Positions 1 to 8,781 are shown, counted from the first letter of the stretch. The stretch is 64,000 nucleotides of DNA from JBMDXB01 sp048594975 (GCA_048594975.1 JBMDXQ010000105.1:1-64000), one strand, 5' to 3'. The notes: a model not told the origin generated them from the sequence alone. Made by a program: numbers and translations.

Positions 1-1
1 A

Positions 2-937
2 TCAAATCTCCATCAGGTCACGTCCCACCACGACGTGTCCCTGGAAATGCCGTCGCACGGCGGCACGCCACTCGTTGTCGGTAGGAGCGCCCGGTCCCTC
101 GGTCGGAACGAAATGCGACAGGACGAGCGTCTTCACGCCGGCGGCGGCGGCAACTCGGCCGACGTCCGCGGCGTCCGTATGGCTCGCGAGGATGTGTCTG
201 ACGACCGAGGGCGGCTGCGGCGCGTCAGGCCTTTCCCAGTACTCGCGTGACACCACCTCGTGGACGAGCACGTCCGCTCCCCGCGCCAGCTTGACCACGC
301 TGTCCGAGTATCGCGTGTCGCCGGAGACGACAATGGACCGGTCAAGAGTATCGAAGCGGTACGCGAAGGAATGGCGGATCGGCGGGTGCTCGTTCGGCGC
401 CGCCGTCACGCGTACACGATCGTCCCTGAAGATCTCGCCGCCCTCGAGTATCTCGTGCGGCCGTACGAGTGGACCGAGCGGCGGACGTCCCTCGTCCGCC
501 ATGCGCAGATCGATGTCGTAGCGGTACGCCTCGAGCAGCCGGGCGGTCATCTCGGTCAGCGGCGGCGGGCCGTGGGCGTCGACCGGTGTCCTTAGGCCGG
601 CCGTCCAGCCAAGCAGGAATAGTGGGCCGTACCCGGCGATGTGGTCGGAATGCAGGTGCGTGACGAACACCGCGCGGAGCTGCTTCACGGCGAGGTTCGC
701 GAGCGTCAGCTGCCGGGCGACGCCGTCGCCGCAGTCCACCAGGTAGATGCGGTCGCCCGCGACGATTGCCTGCGCAGGCGCCGCGCCCTTTGCCTTGGGC
801 GTCGGCCCGCCGGCCGTGCCGAGGAGCATCAGACGCGTGCGGCGCGGGGTCTGCGCCGCCCGGGCAGCTGCCGACCCCGTGAGCCACGCCAACCCTGATG
901 CGAGGAGCGATCGACGCGAAACCCGGTCTGCGTTCAC
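2..937 (-). CDS. Secreted metallo-beta-lactamase-fold hydrolase (Tat signal)
   Basis: This protein of about 311 residues belongs to the metallo-beta-lactamase superfamily, nearest the RNase Z/arylsulfatase-like branch. The zinc motif H94-x-H96-x-D98-H99 is present. A GDTRYSD stretch and late DVLVHEV and LSHF stretches supply the other expected metal-ligand regions. The GTG at 937 was chosen because it puts a twin-arginine signal (SRRSLL, residues 7-12, then a hydrophobic run ending in an alanine-rich cleavage region) at the very N-terminus; a longer upstream reading in the same frame is not protein-like. The substrate cannot be told from sequence; phosphodiester, sulfate ester or lactone hydrolysis are all possible. 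The stop codon lies at the window edge, so the gene is complete. Confidence 0.88.
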   Translation of the reverse strand: MNADRVSRRSLLASGLAWLTGSAAARAAQTPRRTRLMLLGTAGGPTPKAKGAAPAQAIVAGDRIYLVDCGDGVARQLTLANLAVKQLRAVFVTHLHSDHIAGYGPLFLLGWTAGLRTPVDAHGPPPLTEMTARLLEAYRYDIDLRMADEGRPPLGPLVRPHEILEGGEIFRDDRVRVTAAPNEHPPIRHSFAYRFDTLDRSIVVSGDTRYSDSVVKLARGADVLVHEVVSREYWERPDAPQPPSVVRHILASHTDAADVGRVAAAAGVKTLVLSHFVPTEGPGAPTDNEWRAAVRRHFQGHVVVGRDLMEI

Positions 938-1062
938 GGCGGACAGTATCGCCGAAAAGCGAACGGCTGCGGGTCTCCGGGACTCCGGCGGTTCGACCGC
1001 AGGTCTACGCGAAGCCAGAGGAGCAACGCGACGGGCAGCCCTGACCGCTTCCGACTGCGACG

Positions 1063-2028
1063 CTACGGCCTTCTTCCGATTCCCACGTGCGCCCCTGGCA
1101 GGACGAGGTCCGCACGCACCGGATAGTGGTCCGCCGCCATGCGCGTGAGCGGCGTGATGGCGACCTCCGCTCCCTGCACCTCGATCGCGGGCGAGAGCAG
1201 CAGGTAGTCGATGCGCCGATCCGGTTCCTCGTCGGGGGATGCCGGGATGGTGTACCCGGGCGCGCCCGGATTCGCGATCGGCCAGGTGTCGCGGAAGACG
1301 GCGAACAGCGGCAGGATCTCGGGCGCCGTCGGCTGCGCGTTCAGGTCGCCCGCCAGGATCGTGTCCTCCTCGAAGTCGCCGACGTGGGCGATGGTTGCCT
1401 GGATCTGCGCGGCGCGCACGTCCGTGTACTCGCTCGTGTGCTCGTAGTGCGTGTTGTACACGCGCAGCGGCACGCCGCGCACGTTCACGAGCACCTCCAG
1501 CAGGCCGCGCTGCTCGCGGTTGACCGCGGGCGTCGTGTCGGTCGCCGGGCGCGTGCTCGGCAGGAACGTGTTCCGGCACTCGAGGATGTCGAACTTCGAC
1601 AGGATGAGCGTCCCGTACTGGTGGGGGACGCTCGAGTGTGAATCCGGATTGTGGTTCAGGTTCGCGCCGTAACACGGTTGCATCTCCAGCGCCGCGGCGA
1701 GCAGCGCCGGGTGATCGAGCGTGCCGCTGCGGCCCCAGAAGCGATCGACCTCCTGCAGGGCGACGATGTCGGGCGCCTCTGCGCGGATGACCTCGGCGAT
1801 ACGGTCGAGATCGAAGGCGCACTCGGTCGACGGCGGACGCGTCACCGGCGGCGGCGTGCAGTCGTCGTTGCCGCTGCCGTGATGGATGTTATAGGTCATG
1901 GCGCGCAGCGGGCGCGGTCCCGCCTGCGGGGGCGGCGTCTGCCCGGTCGCCACCGGCAGCGCACACGCGACGACGGCGGCGATAGCGACGGCTGAGGCCG
2001 TGACGCGCCCCTTCACATGCATTCTCAT
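1063..2028 (-). CDS. Secreted endonuclease/exonuclease/phosphatase (EEP) family protein
   Basis: A 321-residue protein with an N-terminal signal peptide (hydrophobic run about residues 11-29, then a Pro/Gln-rich linker). The EEP fold is shown by MTYNIHHG (N47), LQEVDRF (metal-binding Glu), AGDLNAQP and a C-terminal DHYPVRADL, which are the expected catalytic blocks in the right order. Family members cleave phosphodiesters in nucleic acids, sphingomyelin or inositol phosphates; with an export signal, scavenging of extracellular DNA or phosphoesters is a reasonable inference. A purine-rich AGAGGGGGA sits just before the ATG at 2028. It is read in the same direction as the downstream hydrolase (125-base gap) and away from the phosphatidylserine synthase gene. 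Confidence 0.9.
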   Translation of the reverse strand: MRMHVKGRVTASAVAIAAVVACALPVATGQTPPPQAGPRPLRAMTYNIHHGSGNDDCTPPPVTRPPSTECAFDLDRIAEVIRAEAPDIVALQEVDRFWGRSGTLDHPALLAAALEMQPCYGANLNHNPDSHSSVPHQYGTLILSKFDILECRNTFLPSTRPATDTTPAVNREQRGLLEVLVNVRGVPLRVYNTHYEHTSEYTDVRAAQIQATIAHVGDFEEDTILAGDLNAQPTAPEILPLFAVFRDTWPIANPGAPGYTIPASPDEEPDRRIDYLLLSPAIEVQGAEVAITPLTRMAADHYPVRADLVLPGAHVGIGRRP

Positions 2029-2118
2029 GGTTCCCCCTCTCGTGACGGGTGCCGGCGCCGAACCGCGACCGGCGCGTCGTACGGGATGCTATCAGACCCG
2101 GCTCGGACGAGCATCGGG

Positions 2119-2124
2119 TAACAT
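2119..2124 (+). promoter_or_regulatory. Putative -10 box of a leaderless promoter for pssA
   Basis: TAACAT is followed by exactly six bases and the GTG start of pssA. That spacing puts the expected transcription start at or next to the first base of the start codon. No good -35 box and no Shine-Dalgarno sequence is visible. Confidence 0.45.
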
Positions 2125-2130
2125 GCGCGC

Positions 2131-2766
2131 GTGAGCGACACGCTCAACGGCCCGCGCCGCCTCTCGATGCTCCGCTCGTACACCCCTGCGGACCTGCTGA
2201 CGCTGGCCAACGCCAGCTGCGGCGCACTCTCGATCTTCGCCTGTCTCAGCTACATCGACGATGCGCGGTCGCGGCAGATCTGGGCGGCGTTCGTGCTGCC
2301 GGTGGCGGCCCTGGTGCTGGACTTCTTCGACGGCTACGTCGCGCGCCTCGATGCGAAGCGGCAGTCGGCCTTCGGCGCGGATCTCGATTCGCTCGCCGAC
2401 ATCGTGTCGTTCGGGGTCGCGCCGGCGGTGCTCGGCTATACGCTGGGACTGCGCGGCTTCTGGGACGTGCTGTGCCTCACCTACTTCGTGTGCTGCGGCA
2501 TCAGCCGGCTCGCCCGCTTCAACGTCACCGCGCCGGCGCTCACCGACGTTGATACCGGCAAGGTCCGGTACTTCGAGGGCACGCCGATCCCGACAAGCAT
2601 CCTGCTCGTGCTGCTCATGGCTGTGCTCTTCGCGCTGGGCATGACCGGGCGGGATTTCGCGGGCGGCCATGTCGAACTGCTCGGCCGCGGGTTCCACCCC
2701 ATCAGCGTGCTGTTCGTGATCAGCGGCAGCCTGATGATCAGCACGATCCGCGTGCCGAAACCGTAA
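2131..2766 (+). CDS. pssA: CDP-diacylglycerol--serine O-phosphatidyltransferase
   Basis: A 211-residue polytopic membrane enzyme that transfers the phosphatidyl group from CDP-diacylglycerol to L-serine, the first step toward phosphatidylethanolamine. The CDP-alcohol phosphotransferase signature is present as D64-x2-D67-G-x2-A-R72 followed by G82, D86 and D90, with the family's typical SLADIVSFGVAPA continuation. Several hydrophobic segments follow. The length is near that of short Gram-positive/acidobacterial PssA forms and clearly shorter than the unrelated E. coli enzyme. No phosphatidylserine decarboxylase gene is next to it in this window. The GTG start is taken because TAACAT lies six bases upstream, suggesting leaderless translation. 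Confidence 0.92.
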   Translation: MSDTLNGPRRLSMLRSYTPADLLTLANASCGALSIFACLSYIDDARSRQIWAAFVLPVAALVLDFFDGYVARLDAKRQSAFGADLDSLADIVSFGVAPAVLGYTLGLRGFWDVLCLTYFVCCGISRLARFNVTAPALTDVDTGKVRYFEGTPIPTSILLVLLMAVLFALGMTGRDFAGGHVELLGRGFHPISVLFVISGSLMISTIRVPKP

Positions 2767-2792
2767 ACGGATCGTTCGCACGGATCGTTCGC
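2767..2792. repeat. Perfect 13-bp tandem duplication after pssA
   Basis: ACGGATCGTTCGC occurs twice head to tail directly after the pssA stop. It is followed by the 10-bp palindrome GTTCGCGAAC (2814-2823) and a related GGTTTGCGAAG. It resembles the short degenerate arrays seen in other gaps of this window. Confidence 0.7.
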
Positions 2793-2800
2793 GACGGCTT

Positions 2801-3100
2801 TTGCAGCGGCTGGGTTCGCGAACGGGTGGTTTGCGAAGGGAGGTGTCGCGCATCGCCGGCGAGCTCATGCGGCTGGGCCTGCATCTCGACGTGGAGAAGC
2901 GGAACCGCGTGGGCACTCTCTTCAGCGCCGATTCGGCCAACGCTGTCGGCTACATGCCATGCAGCGATCGCGTGAATCAATGGGCGTGCTGGGCCAGATG
3001 GACAACGCGATCTACGACCTGAACGTGGAGCCGGACTCGTTCCCGCCGGCGATCCCGATCTGTCGCGCTGGGATCTGGCAACCGTGGCGGAGCGATAGCA
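2801..3100 (+). pseudogene. Unrecognised coding remnant split between two frames
   Basis: The 431-base gap after pssA has no intact gene. A protein-like stretch (REVSRIAGELMRLGLHLDVE onward) runs in one frame to about 2975. A second one (MGVLGQMDNAIYDLNVEPD onward) continues in another frame to about 3085, as if joined by a frameshift. I do not recognise the family. The rest of the gap, up to the end of the convergent gene at 3198, shows nothing beyond the short repeats. It could be chance open frame in GC-rich DNA, so the call is weak. Confidence 0.25.
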
Positions 3101-3197
3101 GGGCGTGGAACCGCCCACTCGCAACGTCCACCTCTCAACACGTCTGTCGCTGGAGTTGGAACGTGGGCGTTGCCGGCGCACCGATCGGCGCCGCCGG

Positions 3198-4973
3198 TCA
3201 GCGGCGGTTCCAGTGCGTCTTCCAGCCGTCCACGCAGGCGGCGCGCAGGGAATGCGTCCCGGCTTTGATCGCCTCGCCGTCCTTCTCCTTCGCGTCGAGC
3301 GCGGAGAGCAGTGCGGCGGCGGCCTGCTCGATCCGCTCGCCGTCAGGCGTGCCGGCCAGCGTCGCCGCCAGGAACCCGGCCTCGAGCAGCGTCTTGGTGC
3401 GGAGCACGCCCTCCTTCGACGGCTCCTTGAGGCCGGCCAGGGCGGGGTCGCGCACGTAGCTGCCGGCGACGGGGATCGTCGTGGCGGCCGCGCTCGTGAC
3501 GTAGATGCCGAACACGCGGCGGCGGCCCATCTCGTAGGCGTCGCGCAGCCCCAGCCCGCCGGCCCACAGCACCTTGATGTTCACGTCCGGCCGACGCGCG
3601 TACCGCTCGATCCGTTCGATCTGCCGCAGCCCGAGGTAGCCGGTCGCGTCGCCGGCCGACTTCTTCAGCAGCCGCCGACCGGTCGACTTGTCGACGGTGT
3701 CGATCAGGACGACGCGGGCGCCGCGCGCGGCGACGGCCGAGAGCCACCGCTCGATCCCGCGCGGCAGGTCGCGCTCGACGTCGACCGACCGCGCGCCGAC
3801 CAGGCCCTGGTCGACGAAGAACACCGGCGCCGCCGACCAGTCCTTCATCCAGGCCTGCACCAGCGCGACGACCTCGTCGATCTCCTCGAGCGTGAGCGGC
3901 ACGCAGCCGTATTTGCCGAGGTTGGCGCCCATCGACCGCGCGGTGTTGAGGCCGACCCAGATGCTCCGGGCGATGGTGTCCGTGTCGGGGAGGTTCGCCG
4001 CGCGGACGCGCACGCCGGTCGCGCCGGCGCGCCGCAGGATCGGGCCGATCAGGCCGGGCTCGAAGTAATCGCGCAGCCCGCCGCGCGTGATCGCCGACTG
4101 CGATCGCCGGCTCTTGGTGCCGTCGAGCAGGACGACGCCGAGGCCCGCGGAGGCCGCCAGGTCGATCGCGGCGAGCGCGCGGTCACGCCCGGTCGGGCCG
4201 TTGCCGACGAACGCCGCCAGGCCGAGGACCTGTCCCTCCGGCGCGCGCGGTCTGCCCGCCGCCTCTCCCGACGACACGAACGCGGCGAGCTGCTGCAGCA
4301 CCGCGGCCTTCTGCCGGACGGTCAAACGGGCGGACTGCGGGAATTCGACGAAGACGGTACGCGGCCGCGGCTTGAGGTCGGGCGTGTCGAGGTAAGGCTT
4401 GAACTCCGCGGCGATCTCCCGCATCGCCGCGGCCAGGGCCGACGGCCGCCGGCTCGCCACGCGCACGCGCGGCTCGGGCCGGTACACCCGCATGTTCACC
4501 TGCGTGCCGATGTTGGTCGTGACCAGCACCCGGCCCACCGTCGCGAGCCAGATGTCGGCGTACTCTTCCGGGCCGACCACCACCTCGCCGACGCCGACGA
4601 GGCGTTCGGCGTCGACCGCCATGCCGACGACGACGGGCGCCGGGCGGACCGACGCCGGGAGAGCGCCCACCTTCGGCGACTCGAACGCCGCCTCCCGGAT
4701 CGCGCCGGCGGCGCTGCCCTCGTCGCTCACGCCGAGAAACGGCCCGTAGCGATCGTAGTCGTAGTCCTTCAGCGACGCGCTCGCGCGCGCCGGGTCGCCG
4801 CCCAGGTGGAGGAACGCGCGCCGCGCGCGACCGGCCAGCGGCGCGGGCACGGCACCGCCGGTCGCCGCCTGGCGGTACTGCGCGAGGACCTCGGCGCAGG
4901 CGGCGGCCAGCGCGCGGTCCTCGTCATCGGTGCGCGGGCGATCGGTGTCGAGCAGCGCGAGCGGGTCGGTCAT
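3198..4973 (-). CDS. Uncharacterised 591-residue protein, alpha/beta-barrel-like
   Basis: I cannot name this protein. No signal peptide or membrane segment is visible, so it is probably cytoplasmic. Long alternating beta-strand/helix stretches carry glycine-rich ends (for example LGVVLLDGTKSRRSQS, RVVLIDTVDKSTGRRLLKK and IKVLWAGGLGLRDAYEMG), a pattern expected of a TIM-barrel or phosphate-binding Rossmann-like enzyme. Its ATG at 4973 overlaps the stop of the upstream gene by four bases (ATGA), so the two are almost certainly translationally coupled and likely work on the same pathway. The partner's NDT-like fold makes nucleoside, nucleotide or ribosyl chemistry plausible, but that is inference from context only. 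Confidence 0.75.
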   Translation of the reverse strand: MTDPLALLDTDRPRTDDEDRALAAACAEVLAQYRQAATGGAVPAPLAGRARRAFLHLGGDPARASASLKDYDYDRYGPFLGVSDEGSAAGAIREAAFESPKVGALPASVRPAPVVVGMAVDAERLVGVGEVVVGPEEYADIWLATVGRVLVTTNIGTQVNMRVYRPEPRVRVASRRPSALAAAMREIAAEFKPYLDTPDLKPRPRTVFVEFPQSARLTVRQKAAVLQQLAAFVSSGEAAGRPRAPEGQVLGLAAFVGNGPTGRDRALAAIDLAASAGLGVVLLDGTKSRRSQSAITRGGLRDYFEPGLIGPILRRAGATGVRVRAANLPDTDTIARSIWVGLNTARSMGANLGKYGCVPLTLEEIDEVVALVQAWMKDWSAAPVFFVDQGLVGARSVDVERDLPRGIERWLSAVAARGARVVLIDTVDKSTGRRLLKKSAGDATGYLGLRQIERIERYARRPDVNIKVLWAGGLGLRDAYEMGRRRVFGIYVTSAAATTIPVAGSYVRDPALAGLKEPSKEGVLRTKTLLEAGFLAATLAGTPDGERIEQAAAALLSALDAKEKDGEAIKAGTHSLRAACVDGWKTHWNRR

Positions 4974-5833
4974 TTCAGCGCCTTCGGCGCAGTGATCTCG
5001 GCGCCTCGATCGTCACGCTGCAGATCCCAGAGCAGCCAGTCGTCGTTGCGCACGTAGCGGTTGCGCCGGTAGTCCCACTTCTTCGGCAGCATGTGCGCCA
5101 GCGATTCGAGAAACGGCAGGAGCGGGCGCACCGGCCTGCGCTTGCGCTCGCGCTCGTCGAGCGGCCCCGCCGGCCAGCCGTAGCGCTTGCGGTGCCGCCC
5201 GGTGAACCCGAACCCGTCGAAAAAGTTCTCGCCACCGACGAGCGGCATGTACCACAGGCTGGGGATTCCCGCCGCGTTCGGCTTGATCGGCAGCTGCACC
5301 GCCAGCTCGTTCAGCAGCTCGCGGCCGCGCCGGTCGCGCGCGAGGTGCGCCTGCAGCGCGTCGTAGGCGGGAAACTCCACGGGCGGGCTGACGAACAGCA
5401 CCGGCTTGCGCTGCATCCGCGCCAGCGCGATCTCGTGCGGGGTGCCGACGCTGTAGACGTTGGTCGGGCAGTAGGCGACGACGAAGTCGCTGGTGTCGAC
5501 CATTCGCAGGTCGATGTGCAGCGTCTCCCAGAACCTGCCGGTCAGCTTCGCCCGCGCCCGGGCGCCGGCCGCACCGTCGCGGAACGTCCAGTTCTCCCGG
5601 ACCTTCGCCGTATCCACGCCCTCGCGCCCGTACTCGTGCAGGCCGCGCACCTCCGGCTTCTGCCAGGGGTCGAAGACGACGCAGCCCATGTTCCGGAGGA
5701 TGGTACCCACCCGCGACCGCCACCCGTACTTCATCTCGTATTCGCGATCGGCGACGAAGTCCATGGGGCCGGACAGGTACACGCGGGCCCCGTCGAGGAG
5801 GCCGCGGCCCGCGCGGCGTGGTGTTCGCTTCAT
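4970..5833 (-). CDS. Nucleoside 2-deoxyribosyltransferase-like (NDT/DUF4406-type) protein
   Basis: A 287-residue protein whose N-terminal half matches the nucleoside 2-deoxyribosyltransferase-like fold. It has VYLSGPMD at about residues 18-25, a long helix, then LRMVDTSDFVVAYCPTN and GTPHEIALA with E134 in the place of the catalytic glutamate. Known members swap bases on deoxyribonucleosides or hydrolyse nucleoside 5'-monophosphates; here the C-terminal 120 residues are extra and Arg/Trp-rich. The ATG at 5833 was chosen because a perfect GGAGGT lies at 5839-5844, five bases upstream; the open frame continues further but without protein-like sequence. It overlaps the following 591-residue gene by ATGA. 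The specific substrate is unknown. Confidence 0.72.
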   Translation of the reverse strand: MKRTPRRAGRGLLDGARVYLSGPMDFVADREYEMKYGWRSRVGTILRNMGCVVFDPWQKPEVRGLHEYGREGVDTAKVRENWTFRDGAAGARARAKLTGRFWETLHIDLRMVDTSDFVVAYCPTNVYSVGTPHEIALARMQRKPVLFVSPPVEFPAYDALQAHLARDRRGRELLNELAVQLPIKPNAAGIPSLWYMPLVGGENFFDGFGFTGRHRKRYGWPAGPLDERERKRRPVRPLLPFLESLAHMLPKKWDYRRNRYVRNDDWLLWDLQRDDRGAEITAPKALK

Positions 5834-6176
5834 GTATGACCTCCGTTCTCGAGCACCGAACGAGGGCGCGCGCCCACTCGAACAGGCGATTGAAGCTGCC
5901 GGTGTGCCGGGGAGCGCGCGGAAGTGTCTCCCTGGCCGCTGACGGCTGTCAAGGGCGGTCCGCGACCAGGTCGCGCTCAGGCTCGCGCTCGTCCGGCGTC
6001 GTCGCCTCGCGTATTGACGTTTTGCCGACGCCCGGTAAACTACGCCTCTCCCCGGCAGCGGGTGCTCGAGACGGAGGCGGACGGGGTTCTCCTCACCGGC
6101 TGGCTGCCCCGCCTGCGATATGGTGAGGCCAGTCAGCCGGGTCGGCGCGCTGTTCCGGCGGGGCAGGAGGTGGACC
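5834..6176. other. Divergent intergenic region between two orphan gene pairs
   Basis: A 343-base gap from which two gene pairs diverge. It contains the Shine-Dalgarno of the left pair (5839-5844), a sigma-70-like promoter reading right (6014-6041), and an AGGAGG at 6165-6170, six bases before the GTG at 6177. I found no coding sequence or RNA gene in the middle. Confidence 0.6.
6014..6041 (+). promoter_or_regulatory. Sigma-70-like promoter for the orphan/PLD pair
   Basis: TTGACG (6014-6019), a 16-base spacer and TAAACT (6036-6041). This is the best -35/-10 match in the window. It predicts a 5' leader of roughly 130 bases before the GTG at 6177. Confidence 0.5.
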
Positions 6177-7079
6177 GTGAAGCGCGGCACGTTCGAGTTC
6201 GAAGTAACCGCGGCCGGCGACGTGGTGAACGACGCCGGCAACGTCGAGCGGCTCAGGCGGCTGTGGCTCGATCGCGCGATGATCGACGGCGACGATCTCG
6301 GCCCCGGCGATGCCGGCGACTTCGATTACGGCGCCTGGCACGTCGCCTGTCACCTGGTCGGTGCCGGCGGCGTCCGCCGCACCGCCGAGGGGAAACTCCT
6401 GTGGCTCGAGGTCTCGCACGATCCCACGGTCGACGAGTACTTCGGGAGCGTCACGGAGCCGGCCGACGGCGGCGTGCGGACGCACCGCATCGAGTCGGAC
6501 GCGGGTCAGCGTCTGCTCGCCGGCTCGACGCTGCTCGGCTTCGTCGAGGGCAACTCGGTCGGCCGGATCTCGGCGCGCAACGCGCAGGATCCCCCGACGC
6601 TGTTCAACGGCTGGCGGCGGCAGCAGTTCAACCAACCGACGAACAGTCACAACGACGGCGGCAAGGTCTGGGAGCACTGGTGCACGGTGCGCGACATCCG
6701 CCCGCCGCACCGCATCGGCTCCTCGGTGCTGCACGCCTACGTGGCGCTCGTCTCGGCGCTTGGCGACCGGTTCGTCGCCACGGTCACGCGCGGGCGCCGC
6801 AGCTACGGCCATCCGAAGCAACTCTGCGCGATGGTGCGCGGTGGGCTCACCTCCGAGTCGTCGGCGACCTGGGAGGTCGCGCCGATGCGGATTCCCGACG
6901 ACGCCGAGCAGAGGTTCCTGGAGGCGACGCCCGCCGACGCCCTGGCGGCGGTGGGGCTGCTGCGCTGGGACGGCGGTCCGCACTACTACATGTACGCGCG
7001 CCGCATCGGCTCGTGGAGCGACGCGTCGCAGGTGCGCGACGACCTCAGCGGCTTCGGGGACGGCAAGAGGAAGAAGTGA
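6177..7079 (+). CDS. Uncharacterised 300-residue protein upstream of PLD-like enzyme
   Basis: I do not recognise this protein. It lacks a signal peptide and membrane segments. It is rich in Trp, His and aromatic residues (YGAWHVACHLVG; KVWEHWCTVRDIRPPHRIGS; GGPHYYMYARRIGSW) and ends in a basic KRKK tail. The GTG at 6177 was chosen over an ATG 57 bases upstream because an AGGAGG sits six bases before it. The stop is 28 bases ahead of the phospholipase D-like gene in the same direction, so the two probably form an operon driven from the promoter at 6014-6041. The layout suggests a partner or accessory of the PLD-like enzyme, but nothing in the sequence proves it. Confidence 0.75.
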   Translation: MKRGTFEFEVTAAGDVVNDAGNVERLRRLWLDRAMIDGDDLGPGDAGDFDYGAWHVACHLVGAGGVRRTAEGKLLWLEVSHDPTVDEYFGSVTEPADGGVRTHRIESDAGQRLLAGSTLLGFVEGNSVGRISARNAQDPPTLFNGWRRQQFNQPTNSHNDGGKVWEHWCTVRDIRPPHRIGSSVLHAYVALVSALGDRFVATVTRGRRSYGHPKQLCAMVRGGLTSESSATWEVAPMRIPDDAEQRFLEATPADALAAVGLLRWDGGPHYYMYARRIGSWSDASQVRDDLSGFGDGKRKK

Positions 7080-7107
7080 CATAAGCACCGGGCGGACAGG
7101 GGCATTC

Positions 7108-8781
7108 ATGCGGAAGCGCGCGCGCAAGGGCGACCTCAGCGTCCACGCGATTGCGGGGACCTACGTGACGCTGCTCGGGCTGGACATCGCGGACGGGTCG
7201 CCGATGCTCGATGGCCTGCTCGGGTTCGGCATCTGGCGGCGCAACCATACCGAGAACAAGGAAGGATGGCTGCCGGGCATGAAGCGCTTCCGGAGCGATA
7301 CCGAGGAGCCGCACCCGAGCAGGCCCACGAGCACGCGCACCAACCCGATGCAGGGGTTCATGTGGAGCGATTACGCCGCCAAGTCCGGGCACGATTACAC
7401 CTACCGGGTGGTGCCGCTCTACGGCGAGCCGAACGCGCTCAGCGAAGGCGAGGGCGTCGAGATCAGGTTCAGGACCGAGCCCGAACGCGGCCGCCCGCAC
7501 TCCGTTTACTTCAACCGCGGCGCGGCCGCCTCGCAGGCCTACGCGCGTCGCTTCCACAACCAGCCGCCGGATCGGGTGCACAATCCCGCCGCCTATCCCT
7601 GGCTCTCGCGCGGGCTCGAGGAGGCGATGCTGCGCTACATCGGCCGGGCGAAGAAGGAGCGCCTGAAGATCCGCGCCGCCGTGTACGAGTTCCACTACGA
7701 CCGGGTGCTCGCCGCGCTGGCCAAGGCGGCCAGTGACGGCGTGGACGTCCGCGTCGTCTTCGACGCGAAGAAGGGGGAGCAGAAGCCGGGCGCGCGCAAC
7801 CACGCCGCGATCGACGCCGCCGGGCTCGGCGAGCTCGCGAGGTGCACGCCGCGCACCGCCAACACGAGCTACATCTCGCACAACAAGTTCATCGTGCTGG
7901 TGGACGGCCGCCAGGCGGTCTCGGTGTGGACCGGCTCGACGAACATCACCGAGGGCGGCATCTTCGGCCACTCGAACCTCGCGCACGTCGTCGACGACCC
8001 TGGCGTGGCCGGCAAGTACCTGCAGTACTGGAACCAGCTCGCGACAGACCCGGCGGCCAAGGAGCTGCGGGAGTGGACCGACGAGCACACGCTGGTGCCG
8101 GACGGCCGGCCGCGCAAGGGCACGACCGCGCTGTTCAGCCCGCGCGGATCGATCGACGCGCTGCAGTACTACGCCGAGCTGATGGAGCGCGCGACCTCGA
8201 GCGTGTTCTTCACGGCGGCGTTCGGCGTCAACCGCCGGCTGCGGCGCGTCCTCGCCACCGACAGGCCGTACCTGCGCTACCTGCTGCTCGAGAGCGAGGA
8301 CAAGCCGAACGTCGAGGATCCCGACATCGCCGCCTACCAGCACGATCGCCAGAACCTCGTCGCCGTTGGCAGCCTGCTCGACGAGGACGTCCTCGAGACC
8401 TGGGTGCGGACCAACTTCGGCGAGGAGGAGCTGACCGGCATCAACAAGCACGTCAAGTACATCCACACGAAGTACATGCTGATCGACGCGCTCGGCAACG
8501 ATCCGATCGTCGTCACCGGATCGGCGAACTTCAGCGACGCCTCGACGAGGAACAACGACGAGAACATGCTGATCATCCGCGGCGACACCCGCGTCGCAGA
8601 CATCTACCTGGGCGAGTTCATGCGGCTCTACACGCACTACCGCTTCCGCGCCTTCGCGCAGCAGGCGGCAGCGGAGGGGCGGCCGCCGGCGAAGCTGTAC
8701 CTCGCCGAGGACAACAGCTGGACGGCGCCGTACTACGACGAGAACCGCGCGAAGTACCAGGAGCGGCTGCTCTTCGCGTGA
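7108..8781 (+). CDS. Phospholipase D-like (PLDc_2) domain protein, two HxK motifs
   Basis: A 557-residue protein with two phospholipase D-type catalytic halves. The first HxK motif is in SHNKFIVLVDG, followed by WTGSTNITEGG. The second is in IHTKYMLID, followed by TGSANFSDAS. Both have the downstream Gly-Ser-x-Asn that completes the active site. An N-terminal domain of about 170 residues (WLPGMKRF, then DYTYRVVPLYG) precedes them. PLD-superfamily enzymes hydrolyse or transfer phosphodiester bonds in phospholipids or nucleic acids through a phosphohistidine intermediate; which substrate applies here is not visible. No signal peptide was found, so a cytoplasmic or peripheral role is likely. The ATG at 7108 has a GGACAGG a few bases upstream. 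Confidence 0.88.
   Translation: MRKRARKGDLSVHAIAGTYVTLLGLDIADGSPMLDGLLGFGIWRRNHTENKEGWLPGMKRFRSDTEEPHPSRPTSTRTNPMQGFMWSDYAAKSGHDYTYRVVPLYGEPNALSEGEGVEIRFRTEPERGRPHSVYFNRGAAASQAYARRFHNQPPDRVHNPAAYPWLSRGLEEAMLRYIGRAKKERLKIRAAVYEFHYDRVLAALAKAASDGVDVRVVFDAKKGEQKPGARNHAAIDAAGLGELARCTPRTANTSYISHNKFIVLVDGRQAVSVWTGSTNITEGGIFGHSNLAHVVDDPGVAGKYLQYWNQLATDPAAKELREWTDEHTLVPDGRPRKGTTALFSPRGSIDALQYYAELMERATSSVFFTAAFGVNRRLRRVLATDRPYLRYLLLESEDKPNVEDPDIAAYQHDRQNLVAVGSLLDEDVLETWVRTNFGEEELTGINKHVKYIHTKYMLIDALGNDPIVVTGSANFSDASTRNNDENMLIIRGDTRVADIYLGEFMRLYTHYRFRAFAQQAAAEGRPPAKLYLAEDNSWTAPYYDENRAKYQERLLFA

Noticed and set aside
3105..5057. 650-residue open frame on the plus strand opposite the NDT-like/591-residue pair
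   Set aside because: Highly Arg/Asp/Val-rich antisense shadow of GC-rich coding DNA; no ribosome site and no recognisable fold, while the minus strand has clear genes.
3198..8781. Antiviral defence island made of NDT-like protein and PLD-like enzyme
   Set aside because: Suggestive fold families, but no nuclease-effector, sensor or restriction partner that I recognise, and no mobile-element context; not claimed beyond an interest note.
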